Source: CAKSXP01 sp964609305 | Lineage (GTDB): Bacteria; Bacillota; Clostridia; Oscillospirales; Oscillospiraceae | Reading direction: 5' to 3' | Length of the DNA stretch: 15,050 nt | Assembly: GCA_964609305.1 (NCBI GenBank) | Contig: CAZSRK010000054.1 | Coordinates: 1-15,050, forward strand | In this document: positions 1-7,367 of the stretch, piece after piece | Layout: every line of letters begins with the position of its first letter | Position numbering within the stretch: position 1 is the stretch's first letter | Notes under the pieces: model-generated | Seen by the model: the letters and a program-made list of their open reading frames with translations, nothing else | Told to the model about the DNA's origin: nothing | The model's database searches: none | Program-made: the position numbers and the translations under genes

Positions 1-3
1 CGA

Positions 4-39
4 CCCTGCGGCACTGCCGCAGGGCCGTTTTTATATTTT
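4..39 (+). terminator. Rho-independent terminator of a gene left of the window
   Basis: A perfect 9-bp stem (CCCTGCGGC at 4-12, GCCGCAGGG at 16-24) with a 3-base loop is followed on the plus strand by CCG and a T-rich run at 28-39. The T-run is on the plus-strand side, so it most likely ends a rightward gene outside the window, converging on the leftward reductase gene that stops at 52. Whether it also works for the leftward transcript cannot be judged, because only three bases lie beyond the stem on that side. Confidence 0.8.
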
Positions 40-51
40 GCCGTATTTGGC

Positions 52-2040
52 TCAGATAGTCATACCGAGCTCGGCCGCCTGCTCTATCGCGGTTATTGCC
101 CGGCAGAGGTTTTCGGCAGAGCCTATCCTGTGGCAGGGCAGCCTGCCGCGCAGTGTATCAAAAAGCGCGCCGTCCTCAAGCGTGCCGACAGCCATGACGA
201 CCGCGCCGCAGGGCCAAAGCCCGCTGTCGGTCATGACCCCGGAATCCGTTATCTCCAACACCTCGGTAGCTTTGTTTATCGCAACGCCGTAATAGCCGAG
301 GTCGCCCAGCACGGGCCAGGCGATGCCGGGCTCATATCCGGCGCCGACCTTGGGAAGCTTTTCAAACACCGCAACCTCGCGCGCTGAATCCTTGAGCATT
401 TCGGAGAGTTTTTCCGCGCTTTCAACTCCGTAGCGCATCAGGTAAAACAACAGATCGGGCCCCATCGCAGCGTCCATAACGAGCTTGCGCGCGCATTCGA
501 GCCCTACAAAGGAACCCCCGATAACGGCGATGCGGTCGCCGAGCACGGGCTCCTCTCGGAGATATTCCTCCGCTGTATAGACGGGCACCGCGTTTTCGCT
601 CCTCGGCACCGATACGGGCTTGTAACCGCGGCCGTTTGCGAAAACGACCTCGTCGAAGCCTCCGGTGAGCACGGACTGTTCGTCGGCCTCGGTGTTCAGG
701 CAGACGCGCACACCCAGACGCTCAAGCTCCCGGCCGTGCCAGGCGATGAGCTCGCCGAATTCGTGCCGTGCCGGCAGTTTTGCCGCCAGCGCGAGCCAGC
801 CGCCGAGATGGCCGCTCTTTTCCCAGAGCGTTACCTCATGTCCGCGCGAGGCGGCCCTTATCGCAAACTCGCAGCCGGCGGGGCCGCCGCCGATGACGAG
901 AAGTCTTTTCGGCCTGTCCACGGTTTTGAACGGGAAGAGGTATTCACGTCCGGCAAGTCCGTTTGACAGGCAGCGAACGGGCCTTTCAAAAAATGTTCCG
1001 GCCAGGCAACCCTGGTTGCAGGCGACGCAGGGGCGCAGCTCGTCCTCGCGCCCGGACAGGACTTTGCCGGCCCATTCGGGATCGGCGACCATAGGTCGTC
1101 CCAGCGCGACAAGGTCGCACAGGCCGAGCTCCAGCGCCTGCTGTGCCGCACGCGGGGAGCCCATACGATTGGCCATCGCCACGGGAACGCCGCAGGCACG
1201 CTTTACCTCCCGCGCCAGATGCAGCAGCCCGGCGCGGGGAACCTCGCCCGTAAGCTGAGGGATGCGGCTTTCGTGCCAGCCGCCGGTCAGGCTTATCATA
1301 TCGACCATCGGCGCGACAAGCGCGGCAAATCTGACGCAGTCGTCTGTGCCGCGCGCGCCGGCAACGAGGTCGTTGCCGGTCAGCCGGATGATGACGGGAA
1401 AGTCCTTGCCGACCGCGCCGCGTACGGCGGAGACGACCTCCAGCGGGAAGCGGCAGCGGTTTTCAAAGCAGCCGCCGTATTCGTCCGTACGCTGGTTAGT
1501 AAGCGGGGCGAGAAACTGGGTCAGCAGATAACCGGCGGAGGCGGATATCTCCACGGCGTCGAAGCCCGCCTGCTTTGCCCTGCGGGCTCCGGCGGCGAAA
1601 TCGGCGATGACACGCTCTATATCCTCCCGCGTCATCTCCCGCGCCGTCTCGTGTGTGAATGGGGTATAAACGGGGGAAGGGGCTATCGCCTCGTCGTCGG
1701 CGATGACTTCCTCTTTTTTCATGTAGCGCCCGGCATGATATAGCTGCACGGAGACCTTACAATCGGTATTTTCGTGGATAAGCTGCGTGAAAGAACGCCA
1801 GCTATCGATGCAGGTATCGTCACGCAGAGACATTGTTGAGGCCTTGGCGCCATAGTCGTCGAAACGGCAGGCCCCGACCGTGATGAGCGCCGCGCCGCCC
1901 TTTGCGCGTTGGAGGTAATACTCGTTGAAGCGCGGCGTGGGCAGGCCGTTTTCGGTGTACAGATGGTGCATCGCGACCATCATAACACGGTTTTTAAGCC
2001 GCATGGGGCCGATTTTTATTGGAGTGTTTATGACGGGCAT
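52..2040 (-). CDS. FadH-type NADH:flavin oxidoreductase (2,4-dienoyl-CoA / enoate reductase family)
   Basis: This 662-residue protein has the full two-part layout of the old-yellow-enzyme/FadH/BaiCD family: an FMN TIM barrel (about residues 1-335), a 4Fe-4S motif with Cys338, Cys341, Cys345 and Cys357, then FAD (GGGPAG, 384-389) and NAD(P) (GGSFVG, 508-513) Rossmann motifs. The catalytic pair known from E. coli dienoyl-CoA reductase appears to be kept: Tyr171 in AGYLLTQF and His256 in GGWHESRIP. Such enzymes pass electrons from NAD(P)H through FAD and Fe-S to FMN and reduce an activated C=C bond in the cytoplasm. The substrate (enoyl/dienoyl-CoA, cinnamate-like acid, steroid or other) cannot be read from sequence. 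A roughly 30-residue stretch after GGSFVGLE (about 521-552) separates the first strand from the rest of the NAD domain; I recall similar segments in clostridial members, but did not check. The start is supported by GAGGTG at 2049-2054, 8 bases before ATG. It lies 17 bases after the CapA-like gene, so it is probably the last gene of that transcript. Confidence 0.9.
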   Translation of the reverse strand: MPVINTPIKIGPMRLKNRVMMVAMHHLYTENGLPTPRFNEYYLQRAKGGAALITVGACRFDDYGAKASTMSLRDDTCIDSWRSFTQLIHENTDCKVSVQLYHAGRYMKKEEVIADDEAIAPSPVYTPFTHETAREMTREDIERVIADFAAGARRAKQAGFDAVEISASAGYLLTQFLAPLTNQRTDEYGGCFENRCRFPLEVVSAVRGAVGKDFPVIIRLTGNDLVAGARGTDDCVRFAALVAPMVDMISLTGGWHESRIPQLTGEVPRAGLLHLAREVKRACGVPVAMANRMGSPRAAQQALELGLCDLVALGRPMVADPEWAGKVLSGREDELRPCVACNQGCLAGTFFERPVRCLSNGLAGREYLFPFKTVDRPKRLLVIGGGPAGCEFAIRAASRGHEVTLWEKSGHLGGWLALAAKLPARHEFGELIAWHGRELERLGVRVCLNTEADEQSVLTGGFDEVVFANGRGYKPVSVPRSENAVPVYTAEEYLREEPVLGDRIAVIGGSFVGLECARKLVMDAAMGPDLLFYLMRYGVESAEKLSEMLKDSAREVAVFEKLPKVGAGYEPGIAWPVLGDLGYYGVAINKATEVLEITDSGVMTDSGLWPCGAVVMAVGTLEDGALFDTLRGRLPCHRIGSAENLCRAITAIEQAAELGMTI

Positions 2041-2057
2041 GGGGATAACACCTCAAA

Positions 2058-3206
2058 TCAATATTCATTGAAATTATACTCATATCCTATGGACAGGTTC
2101 GCCCCGTCGAAGCTTCCGTCAAGCTTTGCCAGGACGCGGTAATACTGTTCGCTTCCCTCCTCGCAGACAAAGGGCTGATAGTTGTTGCCGCTCATGACGC
2201 CGCTGCAGGAGCAGGGGATGTTCTCGATCGAGGTTATCGCGGTGCTGCCGTCATACTGCCGCTCGACCGTGAATCGGACCATGACGGTGTCCTTATCGCG
2301 GGGATCCGTGTTGCCGCCAAAGGTCCAGTTGCCCATACTGTAATATATGTAGCTGCCGTTGTACAATTCATACGGCTGGAGTGTGTGCGGATGGCTGCCC
2401 ATAACGATGTCCGCGCCGGCGTCGACCGCCGCGTGTCCCTGCTCATACTGAAGGTCGTTTACGTCATAGCTGCCCTCGTCGCCCCAGTGCAGGCAGGCGA
2501 TGATAAACTCCGCGCCGTTGTCTTTCAGAGCCTGGATACCGGCGCGTATGGATTCGACGCTGCCAAAGGACACGGCGTATACTCCGACGGTCATCTCGCC
2601 CACCTGGGCGAGCGTCCATTCGTCGCGGCCGGCGTAGCCGATGCCTGCGCCGTCGAGCGCGGCCTTTGTGTCGGCATAGCCCTGCTCTCCGTAGTCGAGT
2701 ACGTGATTATTGTCCAGCGTCACAAAGTCGACGCCGCCCTCGGTCAGAATATTGACATAGTCCGGGCTGGCACGGAATACGAAATTTTTGTCCGTGGGTA
2801 CGTCGTAGTCCGACAGCACGCATTCAAGGTTTGCGATTGTAAAATCGTCGTCAATGAACCAGTCGCGCGTGAGCGCGAAGGGATAGGAATAGTCGTCGCC
2901 GACGATATTATTGTAGGAGTTGGACAGCGATACGTTATAGCTTGACGAGGCCAGAGTGCAGTCTCCTATCATGGAAAAGGTGTAGTACTCGGGCTCCGGG
3001 ATATCCTCGGGAGCCATACTCTCCATGGCCTCGAGCGGATGCGGCATCTGCGTCTGCTCCCCGGCAACGGTATATCCGGCGGCGGCAGTGGCGTCCTGCG
3101 CCGCGCTCGGCGCGCTGTTATAGCTTGCCGAAGCAAAGCACAGGCCGAGCATGACGGCACATGACAGTATTTTTGAAAAAGCAAGCCTGATCTTTCTCTC
3201 TCTCAT
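2058..3206 (-). CDS. Secreted CapA-family (PGA_cap) metallophosphoesterase-like protein
   Basis: The 382-residue product starts with a positively charged n-region and a hydrophobic stretch (about residues 11-27) typical of a Sec signal peptide. The cysteine in LGLC lacks a good lipobox, so a lipoprotein is unlikely. The rest carries the CapA/PGA_cap series in order: GD (81-82), NLE (126-128), NNHVLDYGEQG (166-176), HWGDE (240-244), SHPH (271-274) and MGNW (291-294). These residues form the metal site of the calcineurin-like fold. Known relatives act in poly-gamma-glutamate capsule synthesis or export, but no capB/capC/capE is nearby, so the role here is open; a cell-envelope function is an inference. 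I chose ATG at 3206 because GAGGGAG (3217-3223) is 10 bases upstream; the in-frame TTG at 3215 would leave only 1 base after the Shine-Dalgarno. It follows prfB by about 35 bases and precedes the reductase by 17. Confidence 0.88.
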   Translation of the reverse strand: MRERKIRLAFSKILSCAVMLGLCFASASYNSAPSAAQDATAAAGYTVAGEQTQMPHPLEAMESMAPEDIPEPEYYTFSMIGDCTLASSSYNVSLSNSYNNIVGDDYSYPFALTRDWFIDDDFTIANLECVLSDYDVPTDKNFVFRASPDYVNILTEGGVDFVTLDNNHVLDYGEQGYADTKAALDGAGIGYAGRDEWTLAQVGEMTVGVYAVSFGSVESIRAGIQALKDNGAEFIIACLHWGDEGSYDVNDLQYEQGHAAVDAGADIVMGSHPHTLQPYELYNGSYIYYSMGNWTFGGNTDPRDKDTVMVRFTVERQYDGSTAITSIENIPCSCSGVMSGNNYQPFVCEEGSEQYYRVLAKLDGSFDGANLSIGYEYNFNEY

Positions 3207-3241
3207 GGTTTGCAATCTCCCTCAATGGGTGATAAACGTTT

Positions 3242-4348
3242 TTAATTTGTGGCTTTCATGGCCAGGTATGCGTTTATAAAGCCGTCGATATCCCCGTCCA
3301 TGACGGCGGTGATGTTGCCGTTTTCATAGCCGGTGCGCGTGTCCTTTACAAGTGTGTACGGCATAAAGACGTAGGAGCGTATGGCCGAACCGAAGTCGAT
3401 CTTCATCTGCACGCCCTTTATGTCGCTGATCTTCTCAAGGTGTTCGCGTTCCTTTATCTCGGCAAGCTTTGCACGCAGCATGTCCTTACAGTTTTCAAGG
3501 TTCTGGAAATGGCTGCGCTCTACCTGGGAAGAGACGACGATACCGGTCGGAATATGGGTCAGACGCACGGCGGAGGAGGTTTTGTTGACCTTTTGCCCAC
3601 CCGCGCCGGAGGAGCGGTAGACGTCCATTTTGATGTCGTCGTCGCGCAGCTCGATCTCGGTATTGTCGGTGATCTCGGGCATGACCTCGACGGCGGCAAA
3701 GCTGGTCTGGCGCCGGCCGGAGGAATCAAACGGGGAGATGCGCACGAGGCGGTGCACGCCGTTTTCGCTCTTGAGATAGCCGTAGGCGCTCTCGCCCTCG
3801 ATCTTGATGGTGGCGGATTTGATGCCGGCCTCCTCCCCGTCGAGCCAGTCGAGCAGGGTGTATTTGAAGCCGTGGCGCTCCGCCCAGCGGGTATACATGC
3901 GGTAGAGCATGCTGGCCCAGTCCTGTGCCTCCGTTCCGCCCGCCCCGGGGTGCAGCGTCAGTATGGCGTTGTTTGCGTCGTACTCGCCGGACAGCAGCGT
4001 GGAGAGGTTAGCCTGCTCAAGCTGCTGGTTGAACTGCTCATATCCGGTGACGAGCTCGTCGAGCATGCTGTCGTCGTTCTCTTCGAGGGCCATCTCGCAT
4101 ATTGTATACAGGTCCTCCCACTGCGCGCTGAGCTTTTCATAGGTCGAGACCTTGTTTTTGAGCTGTTTTGTACGCTGGAGCACCTTCTGGCTCGACTGTG
4201 GGTCGTTCCAGAAGCCCTCCTGCGCGGCCTGCTCCTCAAGCTGGCTGATCTCGCTTCGCAGGGAGTCGAGCTTCAGCGCGTTTTTCAGTGTCTCGAGCCG
4301 CGGCTTCTGCGCGTTTAACTTCACTTTGTATTCTTCGAATTCCAGCAT
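3242..4348 (-). CDS. prfB: Peptide chain release factor 2 (RF2)
   Basis: RF2 recognises UGA and UAA stop codons in the ribosomal A site and triggers release of the finished peptide. The 368-residue product has the coiled N-terminal domain, the class-defining SPF tripeptide at 205-207 and the catalytic GGQ at 250-252; both fall at the same residue numbers as in E. coli RF2 when translation starts at ATG 4348. This favours that ATG over an in-frame GTG at 4363. Upstream GAAAGTGG is only a weak Shine-Dalgarno. The gene is read in one continuous frame: residues 25-26, where many bacteria have the CUU-UGA frameshift site, are Leu-Lys (CTG AAG), and no Shine-Dalgarno-like enhancer precedes them. 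Autoregulation by frameshifting therefore looks absent. The gene is first in a leftward group with the CapA-like and reductase genes and is divergent from prs. Confidence 0.97.
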   Translation of the reverse strand: MLEFEEYKVKLNAQKPRLETLKNALKLDSLRSEISQLEEQAAQEGFWNDPQSSQKVLQRTKQLKNKVSTYEKLSAQWEDLYTICEMALEENDDSMLDELVTGYEQFNQQLEQANLSTLLSGEYDANNAILTLHPGAGGTEAQDWASMLYRMYTRWAERHGFKYTLLDWLDGEEAGIKSATIKIEGESAYGYLKSENGVHRLVRISPFDSSGRRQTSFAAVEVMPEITDNTEIELRDDDIKMDVYRSSGAGGQKVNKTSSAVRLTHIPTGIVVSSQVERSHFQNLENCKDMLRAKLAEIKEREHLEKISDIKGVQMKIDFGSAIRSYVFMPYTLVKDTRTGYENGNITAVMDGDIDGFINAYLAMKATN

Positions 4349-4403
4349 AATGAAACATACCACTTTCTATTTTGAATATAAATTTACATACTAAAGCCAG
4401 AAT

Positions 4404-4432
4404 ATTATAAACGAAAAACCCGACGGTGTAAA
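4404..4432 (-). promoter_or_regulatory. Sigma-70 type promoter for prfB
   Basis: Read on the minus strand, TTTACA (4432-4427) and a perfect TATAAT (4409-4404) are separated by exactly 17 bases. The -10 box ends 55 bases before the prfB ATG. This would drive the leftward prfB, CapA-like and reductase group. It is a sequence match only. Confidence 0.75.
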
Positions 4433-4484
4433 TAATCTTGGTAAAAGAAAAACACAATAGTCACGGATTAGCCCATATTTACTC

Positions 4485-4513
4485 TTTAATTTTTCCCATA
4501 TCTTTGTTATAAT
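4485..4513 (+). promoter_or_regulatory. Extended -10 promoter for prs-pth
   Basis: A perfect TATAAT at 4508-4513 is preceded by TGT (4505-4507), giving the extended -10 form TGnTATAAT. The -35 position 17 bases upstream is TTTAAT (4485-4490), a poor match to TTGACA, which an extended -10 can compensate for. The -10 box is 58 bases upstream of the prs ATG. The leader between them shows only a short 4-bp hairpin (4532-4543) and no recognisable riboswitch. Confidence 0.7.
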
Positions 4514-4571
4514 CAAAAAGTGTAAAAAAAGCGGCCAGTGCCGTAAGATAAAGAGAGTGAGGTTTCAACAA

Positions 4572-5534
4572 ATGATTTCACATGGGAAAGAGGTAAAGGT
4601 TTTTGCCGGAAACTCCAACGTTGCCCTGGCGGAGGGAATCTGCCGAAGTCTCGGAAAGCCGCTGGGTAAGTCGGAGAGCAAGACCTTTGCCGACGGTGAG
4701 TGTTCCGTTTCAATTTATGAGCCTGTCCGCGGCTGCGACGTTTTTATCGTCCAGTCGACCTGTAAGCCTGTAAATAACAACCTTATGGAATTGCTTATCA
4801 TGATCGATGCAATGCGCCGCGCTTCTGCCGGCCGCATCACCGCTGTGATCCCCTATTTTGGCTATGCCCGCCAGGACCGCAAGGCCAAAAGCCGCGACCC
4901 CATCTCCGCGAAACTTGTTGCAAACCTTTTGACAGAAGCCGGCGCTGACAGAGTCCTCACCATGGACCTGCATGCCAACCAGATCCAGGGCTTCTTCGAC
5001 ATCCCCGTTGACAACCTTCTCGGCTCCGCCCTGTTTTCCAGCCATTTTATCGAGAAATTTGGCCGGAACAACGACAACGTGATGGCCGTGTCCCCCGACG
5101 TTGGAAGCACTGCGCGCGTGCGCAATTTTTCACACAAGCTGGGCGTCAACATGGCTATCGTTGACAAGCGCCGTGAGAAAGCCAATGAGTCCGAGGTCAT
5201 GAACATCATCGGCAATGTCGAGGGTAAGACCGTACTGCTTCTCGACGACATGATAGACACCGCCGGAAGCCTCACCGGCGCGGCCAGGGCCCTTGTTGAG
5301 CGCGGTGGCGCGAAAGAAATTTACGCCTGTGCCTCGCACGGGGTGTTGTCTGATCCCGCCATCGAGCTAATCGAAAACAGCTATATCCAGGAGGTACTGC
5401 TGCTTGACACGATACCCTATCCGAAGGATAAGCCCGCTTGCAGCAAGATAAAATACCTGTCCGTTGCGCCGCTTTTTGCCGAGGCGATCGAGCGCATCTA
5501 CGAGGAGATATCGATCTCCTCCCTGTTCGACTGA
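4572..5534 (+). CDS. prs: Ribose-phosphate pyrophosphokinase (PRPP synthetase)
   Basis: This enzyme makes 5-phosphoribosyl-1-pyrophosphate from ribose-5-phosphate and ATP for purine, pyrimidine, NAD, histidine and tryptophan synthesis in the cytoplasm. The 320-residue product has the usual family length and motifs: the ATP-binding region with FGYARQDRK (96-104), MDLHANQIQGFFD (131-143) with the metal/ATP-binding histidine at 134, and the PRPP-binding loop DDMIDTAGS (225-233). I take ATG at 4572 as the start because GTGAGG lies 9 bases before it; a GTG at 4557 would add five residues but sits inside that Shine-Dalgarno region. It is followed by pth after one spacer codon. In Bacillus-type genomes glmU usually precedes prs; here the upstream neighbour is divergent prfB, and a GlmU-like domain occurs about 6.5 kb downstream instead. 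Confidence 0.97.
   Translation: MISHGKEVKVFAGNSNVALAEGICRSLGKPLGKSESKTFADGECSVSIYEPVRGCDVFIVQSTCKPVNNNLMELLIMIDAMRRASAGRITAVIPYFGYARQDRKAKSRDPISAKLVANLLTEAGADRVLTMDLHANQIQGFFDIPVDNLLGSALFSSHFIEKFGRNNDNVMAVSPDVGSTARVRNFSHKLGVNMAIVDKRREKANESEVMNIIGNVEGKTVLLLDDMIDTAGSLTGAARALVERGGAKEIYACASHGVLSDPAIELIENSYIQEVLLLDTIPYPKDKPACSKIKYLSVAPLFAEAIERIYEEISISSLFD
5502..5521 (+). other. 8-bp hairpin at the 3' end of prs, just before pth
   Basis: GAGGAGAT (5502-5509) and ATCTCCTC (5514-5521) form a perfect 8-bp stem with a 4-base loop, 16 bases before the pth ATG. The 5' strand of the stem contains GAGGAG, the best Shine-Dalgarno-like sequence near pth, but it is 30 bases from the ATG, too far to act directly. 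Ribosomes ending prs would melt the stem. A role in coupling prs and pth translation is an inference. Confidence 0.5.
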
Positions 5535-5537
5535 GTT

Positions 5538-6122
5538 ATGCTTTTCAGAGGCAGCGGGGTCTCCCGGATCGTCGTCTTTCTGGGCAACCCGGGACCAAAA
5601 TATTCCTGTACGCGGCATAACGTGGGCTTTATGACCGCAGACGTTCTGGAAAAAAAGCTCGGTATACGGATCAACCGGGCGAAGTTCAAGTCACTTACTG
5701 CCAGGTGCGAGCTGGGCGGGGAGAGCGTCCTGCTCATGAAGCCGCAGACGTATATGAATCTTTCCGGAGAGGCCGTCGAAGCGGCAGCGGGGTTTTACAA
5801 GCTGGGGCCTGGAAATCTGCTGGTCGTGTGTGACGATGTGTCCCTGCCATGCGGCAAGCTCCGCTTTCGGACGAAGGGTTCTGCCGGCGGGCACAACGGC
5901 CTTAAGAGCATCATCTCCCATCTGGGAAGCGATGCGTTCCCCCGCCTGAAGATAGGCGTCGGCTCGCCGCCGCATCCGGATTATGATATGACCGAATGGG
6001 TCCTCGGAGTTTTCCGGAACCAGGATGCGGTCGATATCTCAAAGGCAGTGTCCGAGGCAGCGGAAGCTGTCGAGTTTTTCATAAGCCAGGGCGCGGAGCG
6101 CGCCATGAATAAATTCAACTGA
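5538..6122 (+). CDS. pth: Peptidyl-tRNA hydrolase
   Basis: Pth cleaves the ester bond of peptidyl-tRNAs that drop off ribosomes, recycling the tRNA. The 194-residue length is typical. Conserved sites are visible: LGNPG with Asn17, TRHNVGF with the catalytic His27, PQTYMNLSG with Asn74, CDDVSLPCGKLR with Asp100, and GSAGGHNGLKS with Asn120. The N-terminus is about seven residues longer than in E. coli Pth. The start ATG is separated from the prs stop by a single codon (TGA GTT ATG) in the same reading frame. No convincing Shine-Dalgarno is seen just before it, so translation is probably coupled to prs. A terminator closes the pair 17 bases after the stop. Confidence 0.96.
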   Translation: MLFRGSGVSRIVVFLGNPGPKYSCTRHNVGFMTADVLEKKLGIRINRAKFKSLTARCELGGESVLLMKPQTYMNLSGEAVEAAAGFYKLGPGNLLVVCDDVSLPCGKLRFRTKGSAGGHNGLKSIISHLGSDAFPRLKIGVGSPPHPDYDMTEWVLGVFRNQDAVDISKAVSEAAEAVEFFISQGAERAMNKFN

Positions 6123-6138
6123 ATACGCACGCATTGAT

Positions 6139-6176
6139 AAGGGTGGAGTACTTGAGACTCTGCCCTTTTTTATTTT
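6139..6176 (+). terminator. Rho-independent terminator after pth
   Basis: An 11-bp stem (6139-6149 with 6157-6167, two G-T wobbles) and a 7-base loop run directly into a T-rich tail through 6176. It ends the prs-pth transcript and separates it from the glycogen operon. Confidence 0.9.
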
Positions 6177-6200
6177 GCGCATCGGCACAGGGAACGAAAC

Positions 6201-6237
6201 CGCCGCGCCCGGAAAAAGCGGCGAGCTGCCGCAGCGG
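6201..6237 (+). promoter_or_regulatory. GC-rich leader upstream of glgC with alternative hairpins
   Basis: Four short complementary blocks follow one another: CGCCGC (6201-6206), GCGGCG (6218-6223), GCCGC (6228-6232) and GCGG (6234-6237). The second block can pair with the first or with the third, and the third can pair with the fourth, so two exclusive folds are possible just upstream of the glgC Shine-Dalgarno AAGGAG (6244-6249). No T-run follows, so this is not a simple attenuator. I see no good promoter between the pth terminator and glgC, so how glgC is transcribed is unclear. The structure may just reflect high GC. Confidence 0.3.
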
Positions 6238-6260
6238 AACAAAAAGGAGCCAGTTTAACC

Positions 6261-7367
6261 ATGAAAAAACAATGTATCGCGATGCTTCTGGCGGGGGGAC
6301 AGGGATCCCGTCTCTATGCGCTCACACGCTCGAACGCTAAGCCGAATGTGCCCTTCGGCGGGAAATACCGCATCATCGACTTCGCCCTTTCCAATTGCGC
6401 AAACTCCGGCATCGACACCGTCGGCGTGCTGACGCAGTACCGTCCTCTGGAGCTCAACCGATACATAGGCACCGGCCAGCCCTGGGACCTGGACATATCC
6501 GACGGAGGAGTCAGCATCCTCCCGCCGTATCGGACCGGGGAGGGGGCAGGACGCTGGTTCTCTGGCACTGCGGACACCGTGTACCAGAATATGGGATTTA
6601 TTGAGCAATACGAGCCGGAATATGTGCTCATCCTCTCGGCTGACCACATATATAAAATGGACTATTCAAAAATGCTGAGCGAGCACATCGACAGCGGTGC
6701 CGACTGCACGATCGCCGTCCGGCATGTAGAGCTTTCCGAGGCATCCCGTTTCGGGATAATCGGACTGGGCAGGGACGGGTTTGCCGACCGGTTTGAGGAA
6801 AAGCCGGAAGAACCGGAGAGCGATCTCGCCTCCATGGGGATATATGTGTTCACATGGCCGCGGCTGTGCGAGTATCTCATACGGGACGAAGCGGATCCCG
6901 ACTCCGAAAACGATTTCGGCAAAAATCTGATCCCCGCGATACTGCGCGCCGGTGCGAGGATATGGCCCTACCATTTTGAGGGCTACTGGCGCGACGTGGG
7001 CACCATTGAGAGCCTGTGGGACGCGAACATGGATATGCTATCCCCGGGCACTATCGACCTTTTCGATTCGGCGTGGCCCATACGGGCGCGCAGCCCGATA
7101 CTGCCGCCGCATTACACCGGCGAGCGGGCCATGATAAACCATTCCATAGTCACCGAGGGCTGCACCGTGCTGGGTGCGGCGATAAATTCCGTACTCTCAA
7201 CAGGCGCGTTCGTCGGAGAGGGAGCAAGCGTGGAGTACAGCATACTGATGCCCCGCGCGCGTGTGGGTGCGGGGGCCCGTGTGCGCTATGCCATTGTGGG
7301 AGAGGGCACCGTGATCCCCGCCGGAGCGATGCTGTTTGACAGTGTGGAGGAGGCATGTAAGTTATGA
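6261..7367 (+). CDS. glgC: Glucose-1-phosphate adenylyltransferase, catalytic subunit
   Basis: GlgC joins ATP and glucose-1-phosphate to ADP-glucose, the committed step of bacterial glycogen synthesis. The 368-residue product has the nucleotidyltransferase domain with the glycine-rich loop AGGQGSRL (11-18), AKPNVPFGGKYRIIDF (26-41), the catalytic Asp128 in SADHIYKMDY, the glucose-1-phosphate lysine Lys181 in FEEKP, and YWRDVGTIES (242-251). The C-terminal part (from about 285) is a left-handed beta-helix. All key residues seen are intact, in contrast to its partner GlgD. The start has AAGGAG 11 bases upstream. It is the first gene of the seven-gene run and overlaps glgD by 4 bases (ATGA), which suggests coupled translation of the two subunits. 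Confidence 0.96.
   Translation: MKKQCIAMLLAGGQGSRLYALTRSNAKPNVPFGGKYRIIDFALSNCANSGIDTVGVLTQYRPLELNRYIGTGQPWDLDISDGGVSILPPYRTGEGAGRWFSGTADTVYQNMGFIEQYEPEYVLILSADHIYKMDYSKMLSEHIDSGADCTIAVRHVELSEASRFGIIGLGRDGFADRFEEKPEEPESDLASMGIYVFTWPRLCEYLIRDEADPDSENDFGKNLIPAILRAGARIWPYHFEGYWRDVGTIESLWDANMDMLSPGTIDLFDSAWPIRARSPILPPHYTGERAMINHSIVTEGCTVLGAAINSVLSTGAFVGEGASVEYSILMPRARVGAGARVRYAIVGEGTVIPAGAMLFDSVEEACKL

Noticed and set aside
3440..4318. A 292-codon open frame antisense to prfB
   Set aside because: Low-complexity Val/Leu/Gly/Ala-rich translation opposite an unmistakable RF2; no Shine-Dalgarno or family signal.
4236..4457. Short overlapping frame at the prfB start, considered as a frameshift leader peptide
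   Set aside because: The RF2 N-terminus aligns in the main frame from residue 1, so no shift from this frame is needed, and the frame runs past the expected shift site.
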